This document shows positions 23,748 to 36,503 of a DNA stretch of 64,000 bases, piece by piece. Source of the DNA: Polytrichum commune (Eukaryota > Streptophyta > Polytrichopsida > Polytrichales > Polytrichaceae); NCBI GenBank assembly GCA_950295325.1, contig OX485803.1, positions 21,576,001-21,640,000 on the forward strand, read 5' to 3'. The notes beneath the pieces are model-generated. The model was not told the origin of the DNA and did no database searches. It saw only the letters and a program-made list of their open reading frames with translations. Numbering within the stretch: the first letter of the stretch is position 1; each line of letters begins with the position of its first letter. The position numbers were made by a program, and so were the translations under genes.

Positions 23748-26292
23748 TGTTAATGGTTAAAATGATTTTATTCTTATAGTGGTAAAAAGGGGGGGGGGGA
23801 ATGTGAGTAGATACGGATTAGAAAGAGGATTAGATGATGATAGGATTAGGGACCACAATTTCATGGATTGGTTAGGATAGGAAGTAGGATTGGGCTAGGA
23901 CTGGGACATATAAAGTAGGATGGATTTATTATGAAGAGGAACAATTCTTAGGTGTGATCAATTTTGTGTGAAGAATTCATGTAAGGTTAATAGTTGGAAT
24001 GAATGTGTGTTGAAGTTCTCCATGGGGCCTACACTACCCCAAAAAATAAAAATTACATGTAGCCAAAGATAGGTTATTTTTTAATGATGGTATCAAAAAA
24101 ATTGAAGTGGTTTCAAAATAAAATAGGCCCTACACAACATGTGGGAATGGGTTTGAAATAATGTAGGGTGTTAGATATTCCATGAAATTAGGTTTACATT
24201 ATTTCTAAGATACCATGTATTAAAAAATAATGCAAAAGGGTTATAGTGTATACATTCCCCCATCCCACCCATAGTCGATGATAATTTGTCAACCAATGTG
24301 TTTTTTTTGTTGAAGAACATTGGATGACGGGTTTAGGTAAGCAATGTGGGAGAGATTGGTTTAGGTCATGACGTTGCATTACAAGAGTTTGGTGTTTTGT
24401 TGGCATCTACAAATTATATACCTCTATTAGCTCGGTGTTGGCACATGAATAAAATGCAGTAGGATTTCCATCACCCTACTTGGGATGTCATCGGTTTATG
24501 CTTTTGTAATAAATTCATTTCCTATTACTCTTGAGTGCGTATCAATTTTGTGTATGTACATTTTGTGTTGTGGCTTTATGAAATTGCTTTGAGGCTATTG
24601 CAATTAATTATTTGCTATGCCTTTTGAGACGGTTTTTGAAATGAGCCAAACTTTGGCCTCCGTTAGACAACCAACAAGAATTGACCATGTATGGTGGATA
24701 ATCACAGGGCATAGCACTCTTCTGACTAATTAACTACTTGTTGATTTGTAATAAACATATTATACATGAAAGTGACTAACTCCAGCCTTTCAAAGTGATT
24801 GAAAGGTACTGCAAAACATGCACAATTCAAGAATTACCTAATTGAATGAGTCATTTGATTGCTTATGAGCAAGATAACCCCCCCCCCCCAAAAAAAAAAA
24901 CAACTATACCCTCGTTGCACATGGTTCCCATAAGTCACACTAAGTATCAACACCGTGAAGTTCTATCATAATAAGTGTTGTAAAGAAAGAATCTATGGGG
25001 GAATGTTGAATGGCTATGGTTTGAGTGAATCTATTGAATTTTAGGGTTGAGTTTTTCCGTTGAATCAATATTCAAGAGTTGTGAGAACAATCATCCAATT
25101 AGAGGAAGTCTCAATAAGCATGCTTAAGGTAGCAATAATGCACAATCCGCTTTGATAAGGTTAGCAAATAGTATTCAAGTAAGATGAAGGATTTGTATAA
25201 GATAGTATGTGGAATAGCCGTAGTCAGACAGGTGGCACATTCACTTAAGGGCTTAAGATTACTGGAAAAAACGATACACCGGTTATGATATTTAGTGTCA
25301 CATACACTACTTGTGAAGGGCCTAAAACTAGATGCCTAGAGGTCTCAAAGTGTCACGTCCACATTTGCCAATATGATATTATTCATCAACATAAGTAACT
25401 TTTTGAAGTGAGCAGATATTTATATTATGGCATTTAGCATAGTATGTTGGGATACTTGAGATGATAGTTCAGCATTTTCGTATCCAAGGGGAAGATATTA
25501 TTGAGCATACTAATGGTCGGTGCCATTTTGGTACACTTTCGTCAACTTGTAAACCATTGTGTAACTTAGGCATACACCTCATTATATTATTGAATATATT
25601 ACTCATGCCAAGATATTAGTAAGCGCACTTGAACACCAAGTGTCAAGAGGTTACACTATTGGTGATTTTGTCGATCATTAGCGTACCCTAGCATACGCCT
25701 CAAAATAGGGTAAGTGATGCTATTACGCATATGACACTGAATACCGTAAACAATGTAGTAGGAAGGTAGTGTGTTTTGCAGGGTCACATGAGCCACTTTT
25801 AACAAAGCTTCATGCTTTAGTACAAACAAAGTAAGGTATTGTTGGGTACTAGTAATCTCAATACTACTAGGAAGGTCAAAAGTAAGGTAACGATTTTAGT
25901 ATCCTATTGGCATGGTATTTAAGGGGGTGATGTCAGGCTACCAATCATGGTGTAGTAGAAGATGTGATCTCTTGAAGAGGGGTTAACCAAGGAAGAATGA
26001 CATGGACAAATTAGTACCATTACATTGGGACGGACCTGATAGTACCGACAATTACACAAAAAATGGTAGAGAGTCTTATTATAGAGCAGATAAAACAATG
26101 CTAGTTGTGAACGGTAATGTGACAACCCAATAGTTGCAGTATCGGTAGAGTCATCCGGTAGCTAACACAGTAGAGATAATGTCTTCGGTGTTGTACCATA
26201 ACCGGTAGTATGATAGGGTAATAGGAATGACGAAATGGGTAGGGTTAGGTAAAGAATACCCGGGGTAGAAAAAAATTACTTTAACAAAAGAG
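23748..26292. mobile_element. 2.5 kb insertion interrupting array unit 3
   Basis: Array unit 3 breaks off after TTCAAAAT at 23,747 and resumes with TAAAGAATCATTCTAGGTTC at 26,293. The missing junction is continuous in units 1 and 2. The inserted 2,545 bp is AT-rich with an 11-base G run (23,789-23,799) and a 12-base C run followed by A's (24,878-24,901). I see no transposase or reverse transcriptase, so it would be a non-autonomous element or other filler. Its ends (TGTTAATGG on the left, complement TTTGTTAAAG on the right) are only weakly inverted. Confidence 0.5.
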
Positions 26293-27430
26293 TAAAGAAT
26301 CATTCTAGGTTCAACAATTTCATAAGGGAAGAGATTGCACACCTAGTAGTAACACCCAAAGCCATGGTTGTAGAAATAGGATCACGGGCCATTGATTGCT
26401 ACATACCATATAGGAATTGGTGCGGAGGTGAGATTTGAATGAAAGGCTTGGATAACGCAAGGAATCAAATATAGAGGGCCTATGGCGGTATGCCCTCAAT
26501 TGGAAGTTGATCCACTATGTAGCACTAGTGGCAGGTCTTCATTGGACACCTATGTTTGACTACTTTATGCCAAGGTTTGTACTCGAGAATAGATACCAAA
26601 GTGACATATGTTATGATGAGATTCGATTATGCATTTTAAATGTAAAGAACCATTCCAAGTTCAACAATCTCACAAGAAATGAGATTGCACACAAAACCAT
26701 GGTTGTAGAAATCAAAGTATGGGCCATTGGTTGCTACATGCCAAATATAAATTGGTGCAAAAGTGAGATGCAAAAAGAAGGTTGGGATAGTGCAAGGAGG
26801 GCCTATGGCGATCCACTCCCTATCAGAACTTGATTCTTTGGGTAGCATTAGAAGGTATTAATTTTAGAGCTTATGTGGTCATTCTTCTCAATTGGACACT
26901 TATGTTTTAGTGACCCATGGCCAAGCTTGTAAGTATTTTGAAACAAACAACAACAAACAAAATGACAAGTGTTTCGATGAGATCATTCTAGGCTCAACAA
27001 TTTACACACTTATTGGGAGGTATTGATTGCTCCATGTCATATAGAATTTAGTGTGGAGGTTAGATGCAAATTAAAGGGTGAAAAAAAAAAACAATGGAGG
27101 GAGCAAAGGAGGGAGCAAAGGAGGCTATGGCAGTGCGCCCCTTATCATAGCTTAATTCATTGGGTAGCACTAAGTTAGTAGGTGTGTGGCCTTATGTGCA
27201 AACTTCTTCTTTGGACACCTTCATATGAGTGGTGTATGGCTAGGCTTGTGGTTAATAACAAACAATAATATAGTAACATGTAAGATAATGAGATTGGACT
27301 ATGTGCTTAGAATGTAGAGATCATTATAGGTTAATTATAGGTTTAATAATTCATATAATTGGGAGGGTTTTGATTGTTGTATGACAAAATAGAAATTGGT
27401 GCAGAGGTGGGATACAAATGAAAGGTTTGG
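26293..27430. repeat. Repeat array of the DAC-like gene 5' flank, rest of unit 3 and units 4-7
   Basis: CCATGGTTGTAGAAATAGG at 26,362 and CCATGGTTGTAGAAATCAAA at 26,697 begin well-preserved units. Two further units near 27,018 and 27,363 are increasingly decayed (TTGATTGCTCCATGTCATAT, then TTGATTGTTGTATGACAAAA). Similarity falls with distance from the gene, as expected if duplication moved stepwise. Confidence 0.65.
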
Positions 27431-29759
27431 CATGTAATTAATAACTACCATTATGTGGGCATTAGGGAAATAAAACATTGCATACTAGGAAAGCGGTCAA
27501 GAACTTTTACTTTATGTATGGTATACTGGAGCTTGTATGAAATTTCTATACCAACCCTGGTCATCCAAAAAATGCGGACCCCACCTTTTGTTAATTTTAG
27601 GGTTTTTAGGATTTGCTTCGGGCTCATTTCTACAAAACGTGCATTGGTTGGACAATATGGCATTCATGCGCCTGGGGCTTTGTTCTCTATAACATGTGTC
27701 ATATCTTTTGGAATTCATTGGGTATGTGGAGGTGCATGTAGGAGACCTTTATTTTGATATGCATAGGAAAATTGAGCAAGTGAGTGTTGTTGATTGGCCC
27801 TAAACCAAATTGGAACAACTAAATACAATCTAGATGGAAGTTCATGTCATTCATGATCCTACCATGTGCAATGCATCATTGAATGGGGTTTTGCCTTTAT
27901 AGGTGCTTGCATTCATCAATATGGGATGTAAGTGTGATGTGTGCATTGTGGTTGTGAGTTACTTTGGGTAGCATATCTTATAGTTTGACAAGTTGGTTGG
28001 AAGTTTATTCACAATAAAGCTCGTGTGGACACACACTTTGTGAGGGCTACACGGTTTTATATTGGGCGACATGGATAACAACTAGGTCTTGTTGTTCTTT
28101 ACCTTGTGTACGTAACTAATCCTCAATTGTTTGTTGGTTGGTTGCATGGGCACATGTGAGGCATGCCTTTCACACAATCAATGCAGTGATATATTATGAT
28201 CATGACATTTTATGCACATATATTGGTTGAGGTTACTAGGTACATCTCCTTAGTATGTACAACATACATGTGGTGATCTAGTTAGACGTACTTGATAGAG
28301 AGGCAAGAAGGTTGGCAATTAACTTCCAAAGCATGGGATAGTCAAAATCAAACATTGGGCGATGAATACCATATGATAGCAAAAATCCAAATAAGATATG
28401 TATTCTTGCAAGGCAAACTAGATGTACAAGGTGTATATGTGGTACAACACATACAATGAGACATTATGCAAATGACTTTATTATGCAATGTGGTATCATG
28501 CTATCAAATAGGAAGATGCAAGAGACATAGAAAGAGTCTTGTGGATGTTCCCACCCACCCACCCACCCTTGTATTGCAAAGAGGAAGAAATTGAAGGATT
28601 TGGCCTTTGAAAAGAAGAAGTTCGAACTTTGTATTGTTTTTGAAAAGTTAGCTATACATATACATATACATACATACATACATACATACACACATATATG
28701 GGGTAATATATTTGTGATTACCATGGCAATGAGGTTGCTAGTAATCTATGGAAAGTTGAGGCTATTTGTGAAGATGTAGGCTGCATGGTCATGGCTAGTA
28801 TAATCAAAACAAATAATATTGTCATTGATTGCCATAAATCTATTTTAGATACATTTTCTCGAAACATTAACCAAATCCAAACCATATTGTATATATAAGT
28901 TACTTATGAACACGAATAATACATGATTTCATCAAAGACATTGTTGCTATGCGTTATTTATAAATATTTGCAATCAAAATATTACTTGGCATGGTTTTCT
29001 ATCATGTCAATGTATTGTATTTGGTTCTCATTCCAAATAACGATGTAAGGTAGATGAGGCTAATGTGGACACCTCCATCTTTGTGGAATCATCTAGCTGA
29101 AGGACTTGAGCAATGAAAGCTTGAGCATGTTAGTAAATGCGAATTATGACCAAAGGATTTGAAATTAGTGAATTCGGAGTTGAGGAAGGTGTTGATCTAG
29201 GCTTTAGAATAAAATAATCTTTGGTACCCAATATGGTGTCATAAGGGGGAATTTTTTATTGTTCAATGTTGTGTAAGTGGACAACATCATTACCATATTT
29301 TACATGAGTCTTTTGTCAATGACATTTGAGTTTATTGTCAATTTTGGCTATGTTATGTCTCTAATTTAGTGGTCACGTGTAAGATAAAATGTTGCCAAAA
29401 TATAGAATACTCACAATACAAGTTGGTCGGCAACTCACAACCGCATGTAGCCTCCTAATTTGCCCACCTCGTCCACAAAAATCAAGTGTGTTATAGCTCA
29501 GTGGAAAACACTCCTAATTATGAAGGGTGATGGGTGTAATTTGATAATTACGAAGCTGACTAACCCAAATATTATCAAGGTGATGGCTAAATCATCATGT
29601 ATTACTCACCCACCAAATTAGAGCAACTGTAATGCTGATTATGTACCAAAAATAAGTGTCCGATTGAGAAAACTAACTAAATTAACCTCGTCTACTGAAT
29701 TAACCTCAATTACTTGTAACACATTTTCTTTCTTCAAACACACCTAATAAACAACGCAC
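27431..29759. other. AT-rich intergenic region
   Basis: No supported gene. A TACA-type microsatellite occupies 28,660-28,692. Short open stretches on both strands at 27,451-27,757 overlap each other and show no known motif. An isolated A-box-like TAGCTCAGTGG lies near 29,502. Confidence 0.45.
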
Positions 29760-30363
29760 TTGAGCATTGTCAATTTCCAAAAAACACTCTTGAGCATTGT
29801 CAATTTGCAAAACACATACTTTGTAGTTGAGTTGGTGAATCACGCTATCATGCCCTTCAAATGCAAGAAAGTGGGAACGAGAGGGGAACGTGGAGAGAAC
29901 GGGGAGGGGACCGTTGGGCGCGCAAGTAAGGCATTCAAAATTCGAACGCCCATCTCCCTCGTCTTTTCTTTTCTTTCCTTTCCTTTCCCATTCTCTCTCT
30001 CCTCCGCCTGCGTTGCTGTCTAGGGTTCAGTGCTTACCTTTGCTGCTATCCGTCGTTGCATCAATCCTTCCAATTCCATCTACTCTTAACACACTCAAAC
30101 TCTTTCAATCCTCACCTACCTTACACATCTGTTGTCCGGCTTGTACTCGCCGTTGAAGAAGCTTTAGGTTGCAAGATTCTTGCTGAGGTTGTTCAATCAG
30201 ATTTGCCTCGATAGAACTCCTCGTTTTGTTGGTGGCGTTACAAACTTTGGGGTTTTCTACAACCAGCCATTTGAAGAGACGGTTGAGCATTTCTATACTG
30301 TTCCGAGGGGGTTTCGAGACGGATAAGAGATAGGTGAAGGAGGTTGTTGCGAGGAGTTACAAG

Positions 30364-31642
30364 ATGGCGAAGAGAGCTCAGACGCGGCAGCAAGTAGATC
30401 TGAGCAGGTTCATTATGCAGGACAAAGAGAATATGTGTTTCTTCCCGAACGTCGCCGAAGAGCCTGCTCAGCGCAGTCCATTGCCTGTGGGGTATCCTCG
30501 GGCGCCTCTGCAAGATATTACCGACATCATCTCGCCTCTCAATGTATGTGATTTCGCGACTTCCTTTTGTCTTCGTCCATCATCGCTGTGTCGTGGGTGG
30601 TACAGTGCAACCCAGCTCTAGTTTTGTTCCACCTTTTGGTTAGCTTAGCTTAGCTTTCGATGAAGTGTATGTCTCAGCATCTAACTTCAAAGCTTCACAT
30701 CAGCCTCGTAATTTTGAAATGTTTTCCTGTTCCTGCTTGAGAGGAAATTTTGAAGTTGTGGGTCCACCCTCTTGCCGGTCAATTCCGAGGTTCATCTGTA
30801 AAATTTGAAATTTCAGTAGAAACTGTAGAATCAGTAGAATTTTCCCTGATGCTGCAGGGAAGCATCAGCTTACCTAAAACCATGATGGGCTGCGCTGCGC
30901 TGCTTTTATGCAGCGAATGCAGGATGCTGATGACGAGGATCAAGGCGGGAAGAAAAAGCGGAAACCGAAACTTAAGAAACCGTTGACACGGTCTTGCCCT
31001 ATTCTGGTTGACACCGAACCTTCCACGAGCTCACAACAGATAACATTGAATGTCGCTGCGGAGACAGGGACCAGGAAGGGCATCCTTAGCAGCCACATGA
31101 ACACAACTGAACGAGTCGAAACCCACCTGAAGAAAACCGTGCGGTTTGCATCATCGTCAGTATCAGAGACAAGCGAGAAATTAAACGTGCACACAGATGA
31201 GTCGTGTGAGGTCAAGACTGTAATTTGTCAAGACCCTACTTCAGAAGTTCATCCAAGCCCTCCCAAGCCCAACACCCGCAGAGCTAAGGCAGCTGGCGAT
31301 GTTGAAATGAGCACACCTTCACCGAAGACCCGGAGAGTGAAGGGCGTTACAGGAGCTGAGGAGTCTGCTGCAGATGCTGAAATGAAGACAATATCGCCAA
31401 AGAGGAAAGTGCCCACCCCGGCAGAAGCAGCTGTTGCTGCTGCTGATGTAGAAATGCCTTCACCGAAGACCAGGAGAATGACTGCGGCCATTGCTGCAGC
31501 CGCAGAAGCTGGATCGATCTTACCCAAGATTACTGCGGAAGCCGAGGAAGTAGGCGCCACTTCACCAAAGAGCCAGAAAATGAAGAGACGAAAAGCCCCA
31601 GCCAAGTCCACTGCGGGAAGGAATGTTGCCAGGTTTCGATAA
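30364..31642 (+). CDS. Disordered protein with KEN, D-box-like, PP1-docking and S/T-P-K motifs; candidate mitotic regulator
   Basis: Two exons (30364-30543 and 30914-31642) encode 302 residues. Exon 1 has a KEN box in MQDKENMCFF and a destruction-box-like RAPLQDITDI, the pair that marks substrates of the anaphase-promoting complex. Exon 2 starts acidic then basic (DADDEDQGGKKKRKPKLKK), followed by HLKKTVRFASSS, which fits the RVxF docking motif for protein phosphatase 1. Repeated PSPKTRRVK, ISPKRKV, PSPKTRRM and TSPKSQKM are typical CDK sites in a Lys/Ala/Pro-rich, low-complexity tail ending RNVARFR. No folded domain is visible. The motif set recalls sororin, PATRONUS or Ki-67/Repo-Man-type proteins, but no family-defining domain was found, so no name is given. 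Exon 2 has a second in-frame acceptor nine bases downstream. Confidence 0.75.
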
Positions 31643-33104
31643 TCCTGCACCTGTATGCTTAGTAGTCAACGACGTGGAGGACCTGCTTAGATTAATAGTA
31701 CGTACTGCTGAAAGCTCAATTCTCTTCTTGACTTGGCCTCAAGCAGGTTCCGGAATGGTAGCCCTGAAGGTTGTTGGATGATGATGAGTATCGTGGAGGG
31801 ACATCGGTGTTGTCCCTATCTGAGGGACTGCCGCAAGGATGTATGTATGAGTGCTGTCTGCTGCACTCACATCAGTCTCCACGTAAGACTCGCTCGACAG
31901 TACCAACTTGTACAAAGTTCTTTTGGAGCATCGTTTGATGCTGCCCATATTTATATCATCTTCAAGCACATGCCTGTGATTACTACTCTCTTATTGCAAC
32001 ATTGACCTCGAGATGCACATAATAAAAACTTCACGCTCACTCACATTGCGTTTTTCATTCTCTTCTCTTACCGGGGATATCCGCGTCTTTGGATGCTTGT
32101 TTCTTATTTACTTTGGCCTGAAGAACTCATGCAGGTGGGGAGTCAGATGTTTAGACATACACATCAGTAATACTCACACATCAATTGACATTTGCGAGGC
32201 TAACCTCTGGTTCTAGTACGTTTAGAATGTCAAAGATATGCTTTCTCCCTATTATTCTTGGCCGTACTAGGTCGTTTCTTAAAATTGAAGAGTTCAAAGG
32301 TTAGACAAGAAACCTGCCTGCATATAGATATGGATTTTTGAATCAAAGAAGACCATGATGAGTAATGAACTTACGTATACAGTTGTGAAACTAATCCCTA
32401 ACCACAAACTTGTAGACTCTACCGAGATGTCGAGCACGCTGGAGTGAGGCCCCACTCTTCGACATTCCTGACATTATATAATACAGACGGCAGCTCAATG
32501 TTGTCCTTGTGCGGGTGACAACGTATTTCACCTCTGCGGACAGCTACATGCAATAATTTCTTCTCTTGTTGGCCTCCCTAAATCTCTACTTGTTGTCCAT
32601 TTAGTGCGATTCTTAAAGGAACAACACATAGTTAGAAGCCCTATTCTCCTTCCCCCTTTATGTCACTTTTCGTCAATGTGTCGTGGCGTGCACTGATGTC
32701 AATAGTCATTTCGAAAGTCGAAACCTATCCCAGCAGCAGTCTCTACGAAGTTGAGCTCGGTACAGCAATTTGCCACTGGAACTATACATATATGTTCAAA
32801 TTTCCATACATCAAAGGAAGCATTGCAGAAGCTCCCGAGAACTCGATAATTTCATACTGATGACGACGCAACTTGTCATAATCATCGACTCGTGTTCCGT
32901 GTGCTGTTTTAAAAGGGAACAGGAGTGGGTGTTCTCATGAAATCCGCTCCAATAACCATTTAATGATTCAGTTGAATCATTTTGGATTGACTCCATTTTC
33001 TTTCACGCACCAGGTTGTGGGTACATCGCAGGAAAACTGTGCGTAGCATTGTTGGATTGTTAATGGGTGCAAAGGGTCTTTGGGAATTGAATGCCTGCCT
33101 GCGG
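31643..33104. other. Intergenic region between the mitotic-type gene and expansin
   Basis: It contains the 3' flanks of two convergent genes. I see no conserved reading frame or repeat. Confidence 0.45.
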
Positions 33105-34405
33105 CTACCGAAACTGACCTCCCTCAAAAGTTTGACCGAAATTCCAGTTGGATGGAGCAGCGTTCATTGAGGTCAAGGTGACACCATCGCTGGCCGTTAC
33201 ACGGAAAGAGAGTGCCTGGCCAATCAGAACAGTGTGAGTCTGCCAGTTCATACCCCAATTTCGTTTTAATGGCTGCCAGTTTGTATTGGTTCCCTTGATG
33301 TCTACTTCAATCACATCCCCTCTGCCACCGACGTTTGTCACGAGGATGAGATTGAAGTATTTGTTGCCGTTGATTGTGAATCGTACACCGCCATTTCTTA
33401 CACAAGGAACTCTGAAACGAATCAACAAATTCTGTGGATCAGCTTAATCCTTCTTTCTAGAGTCATCAAGTGTAGTATAACTGAAATTTCGTGGATACAT
33501 CGAATGTAGTATTCTTGACTAGTCAGCAGGAAGAGATTATGCTTCTGGTGGAAGGTTGTTGGGATTTGTGTTTACCTTCTGAAGAGAACGGGGACGATGC
33601 CCGCTCTGTACTCAGCAATTCTGGAGAAAGTTGGCTGCGCGAGGTCGAAATGACGTAGGGGCGGATTGCACCAACCAGGTGTGCTGTCTCCGTTGTTAGG
33701 GGGGCAGAAGTTGGTGGCCGTGACGGTAACTGTTGGGTTACCCGGCAAGCAGAGAGATGACTTATAGCATTGGATAGCAAAACACGACCCGCACTTTGCC
33801 CCATTGTCAAAGAGTGCAGCGCTAAGTGCTGTCGAGGTTTCTCCATAGCCAGTGCTGTAGAGGTTGCCGTATCCACACGCACCGCCTACACATCTCGTAC
33901 AGAATTACAACGTTCAGCTCAACTAACATCAACATATGGTACTACGAAATTGGTGACTACCGAAAGTTACTAGGTATGTCCTTTGATATATATTTCAGTG
34001 GATTGCGAATCGTCACCGATACGCTAACCTGAAATCTTTGTTCAGTGTGATTCGGGGATAACGTTATCCAGGCATGATAAATCTAACTCAGCACTTTCCT
34101 GACAGTTAGACACGAGACATGATTTTCAGTGTCCGGAGAAGTGAAGTAGAATAACTGGATGTTTCAGAGAACTGTTAAGACTCAAGCTGTTAAGTACTTA
34201 TGTATTTATCTCCGGCAAAGCAGTTCTAGACTCCTATGAAGGTGACAAGGTGCATACCCATAGTGCCTGAAGCGTCTGCACCGCCATAAAAAGTTGCATG
34301 TGCTTGGCGCCAGCTGAGAGGTCCTCTCATGTGAGGGTGGCCTACCACAACCTGTGTGGTCGTGGTGAGGAGGAATATCGCCAAGATGACCATCAGAAGA
34401 GACAT
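33105..34405 (-). CDS. EXPA: Alpha-expansin
   Basis: Secreted wall-loosening protein acting non-enzymatically on cellulose-xyloglucan contacts. Exons 34258-34405, 33576-33885 and 33105-33411 join in phase to 254 residues, normal for the family. [13 protein letters not shown] starts the signal peptide, and [20 protein letters not shown] marks the start of the double-psi beta-barrel. Cysteines for the disulphides are present (CGSC, C in NFCPP, WCNPP). The HFD motif is in [10 protein letters not shown], and the C-terminal CBM63-like domain carries its surface Trp/Phe residues ([26 protein letters not shown]). An in-frame ATG at 34480 would add 25 charged residues before the signal peptide, so 34405 is preferred. 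The conserved alpha-type spacing excludes beta-expansin. Confidence 0.95.
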
Positions 34406-36503
34406 CGTCTCGGGGAGAGGCACAGGCCTTTGATCCGTCCTGCGAAGCCTCGATTCGAGGAAGTGATGTGGTGGCTGCATGTAGCCTACACATCACGTTC
34501 TTGCGTTAGTTTGAGAGTTAGTCTTGTTGAGATCAGTATGCTCCTTTGCATTTGGTATTAGGAACTTAACTTCGAACTCTTGAGTTTTCTCCTTTCCACT
34601 GAGTGGAAGGCAGAAATGATATGTTTCCTCTGGTCAGGTATCCTGCAGCCAATTGAAGGCATGGAAGCTGGCAGGTCAAGTATTGCGATTGGAAAAGTAC
34701 GATGCTCAGAAGTGATAAGGGGCTTTCCTTGCAGAATTGGTTACAAAACTGTTCAACTTGGCAGAAGCTCAGTCATAAGGAACGAGGGGAAGTATATGGG
34801 AAAGAGGTCGAGTGTTTTGAGAGACTGGGCCGATTGAAGGCTGCATTTAGTGGTGGCTGGTCCTGATTTGGATGAGGATGTAATTGCACCTTCATGATGG
34901 TAAAAAGAGACAAAGAGAATAGCTGAGATAAATGCAATTTTACGGCATATTTGATGTCAACTGTGAAACCTTCACCCGTCGCTTCAGGAGATACTTTGCA
35001 AATTACAGTCAAAATACTTGATGGAAGCATCGAGCTCAGGTATGCATTAAGCTCAGATGTTACATTCAGGGTGCACAAATTCGACAGAAACTTGTGATGA
35101 CCCTTGCATTTCCATTGTAGATGTTTGAAGACAATATGGCTCCCTTGGCCATAGCTAATAAATATGGCTTGAAGGCGTTGTATCCAAAGCAAGATTGTCG
35201 TCAAGAGCTCTCTGACAGAATTTAACAAAGCCTTTTAGCAATCCATGCTCGTTACTACTCACCGTAAGGAGTTGTTCTGTTGTACAAGAACCTGAAAGTA
35301 TATAACAATGCATCTTTAAATCTCTTCCATAGTAGTCATGAGTCACGTTCTTCATCATTTGCTTGCCTTTGCATCTAATTTTCAGGTTCATGTCTTTTTC
35401 AAAAATATTCATCACATTTACTTAGCGGAGCATTTGGCTGACAGAGCTGCACCAAGAATTTATCCTTTTAAGATATGAACTCCTCCCTTCGACATTTTCT
35501 TCTTGAATACACGCTCGCACCACTTTCCTTCATTCTTTTGTTATTTTAGCTTTATTGCTAATCACTCAGCGCGTTCTTGGTGTTTCTTTGTAAAGAATAT
35601 TATCTCAAACAAGATCTGTACCATGATTGCATAACGTCTGCATGAGATTTATTTAGTCGTGACATGATCTTTATCGATAGGAAGTGGAGTATATACCGAT
35701 GATAGTAATATCACCGTGATGTAAGCATAACATTCCCTTGACGCCTGGAAGCTCAGAGCAGCACTACACTATCCAATCTACTTTAGACATAGACGTGCTA
35801 TTACCTAAAGCTTCCGAGTGGTGACTATTCTCAAGAAGTTCAAGAAAATGATCCAAGATTTTAAGTTCACTCAAGAACATTGCAGCTCTTTGACTATTAA
35901 ATCAAGAAAGGCCCGTTTTCACTAAATCTCCAGCTTACCTCAAGTGAAACGATAAGATGCAGTATGGGACCTTCTTTCTCGAAGTTGTCATCAAGAAACC
36001 GAGAGTTTGTTCTCATATCGAAGTTGAACATAAGAACAGGTAAGAAGCAAATGCCTGAAGAGTTTTCTCTCTCTCGCTCTGAACAGTCAGATAAGGGGAA
36101 AAATCAATCTACACGTATTTGATGCCGTAGATTATTGTATATAACAAAACCGGATCATTTCCACACACCTTCACAAGGGCTTGGAGGACTTCGCATAGGA
36201 GGCATCACAAGAAGGTATGCTTTTCATTCCTATGAGACAGAGCCTCAGTAGCTAGGCTTCATTTCGCATCTACGGCTAAATTCGGCGGGAAACACAGCTG
36301 CAACTTTAATTGAAAGCAACAACCGGAGACACTTCCACGTAACTTGTGAATTATAACAGCTCACCAAAGTCAATAATCACAACTTTCCATTGCTCCCTGC
36401 CAGCCAGAGGAGCACAAGAACTTACGTTCACCTGAGAGCACAAAAGACCAAGAAATCAATGGATAAACAGAGTCGGAGATGCAGGAATGTTACCGAACTT
36501 ACC
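34406..36503. other. Intergenic region upstream of expansin with unclear minus-strand frames
   Basis: Two adjoining minus-strand open stretches (35415-35155, 86 codons; 35228-34773, 151 codons) are longer than chance neighbours but carry no motif I recognise. They could be the body of a gene whose 5' exon is at 36,504-36,890, or noise. Confidence 0.25.

Noticed and set aside
22363-27430. CRISPR-like array
   Set aside because: Units are about 350 bp, imperfect and eukaryotic intergenic DNA. They lack short repeats with spacers.
27451-27757. Overlapping frames on both strands that could be a transposon fragment
   Set aside because: No transposase, integrase or reverse transcriptase motif is visible, and the frames overlap each other.
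29497-29575. tRNA-like A box TAGCTCAGTGG
   Set aside because: No matching B box, acceptor stem or anticodon arm. At most it is a decayed tRNA-derived repeat.
34773-35228. 151-codon minus-strand frame
   Set aside because: The length is suggestive but no motif or joinable exon was found, so it is mentioned only within the spacer entry.
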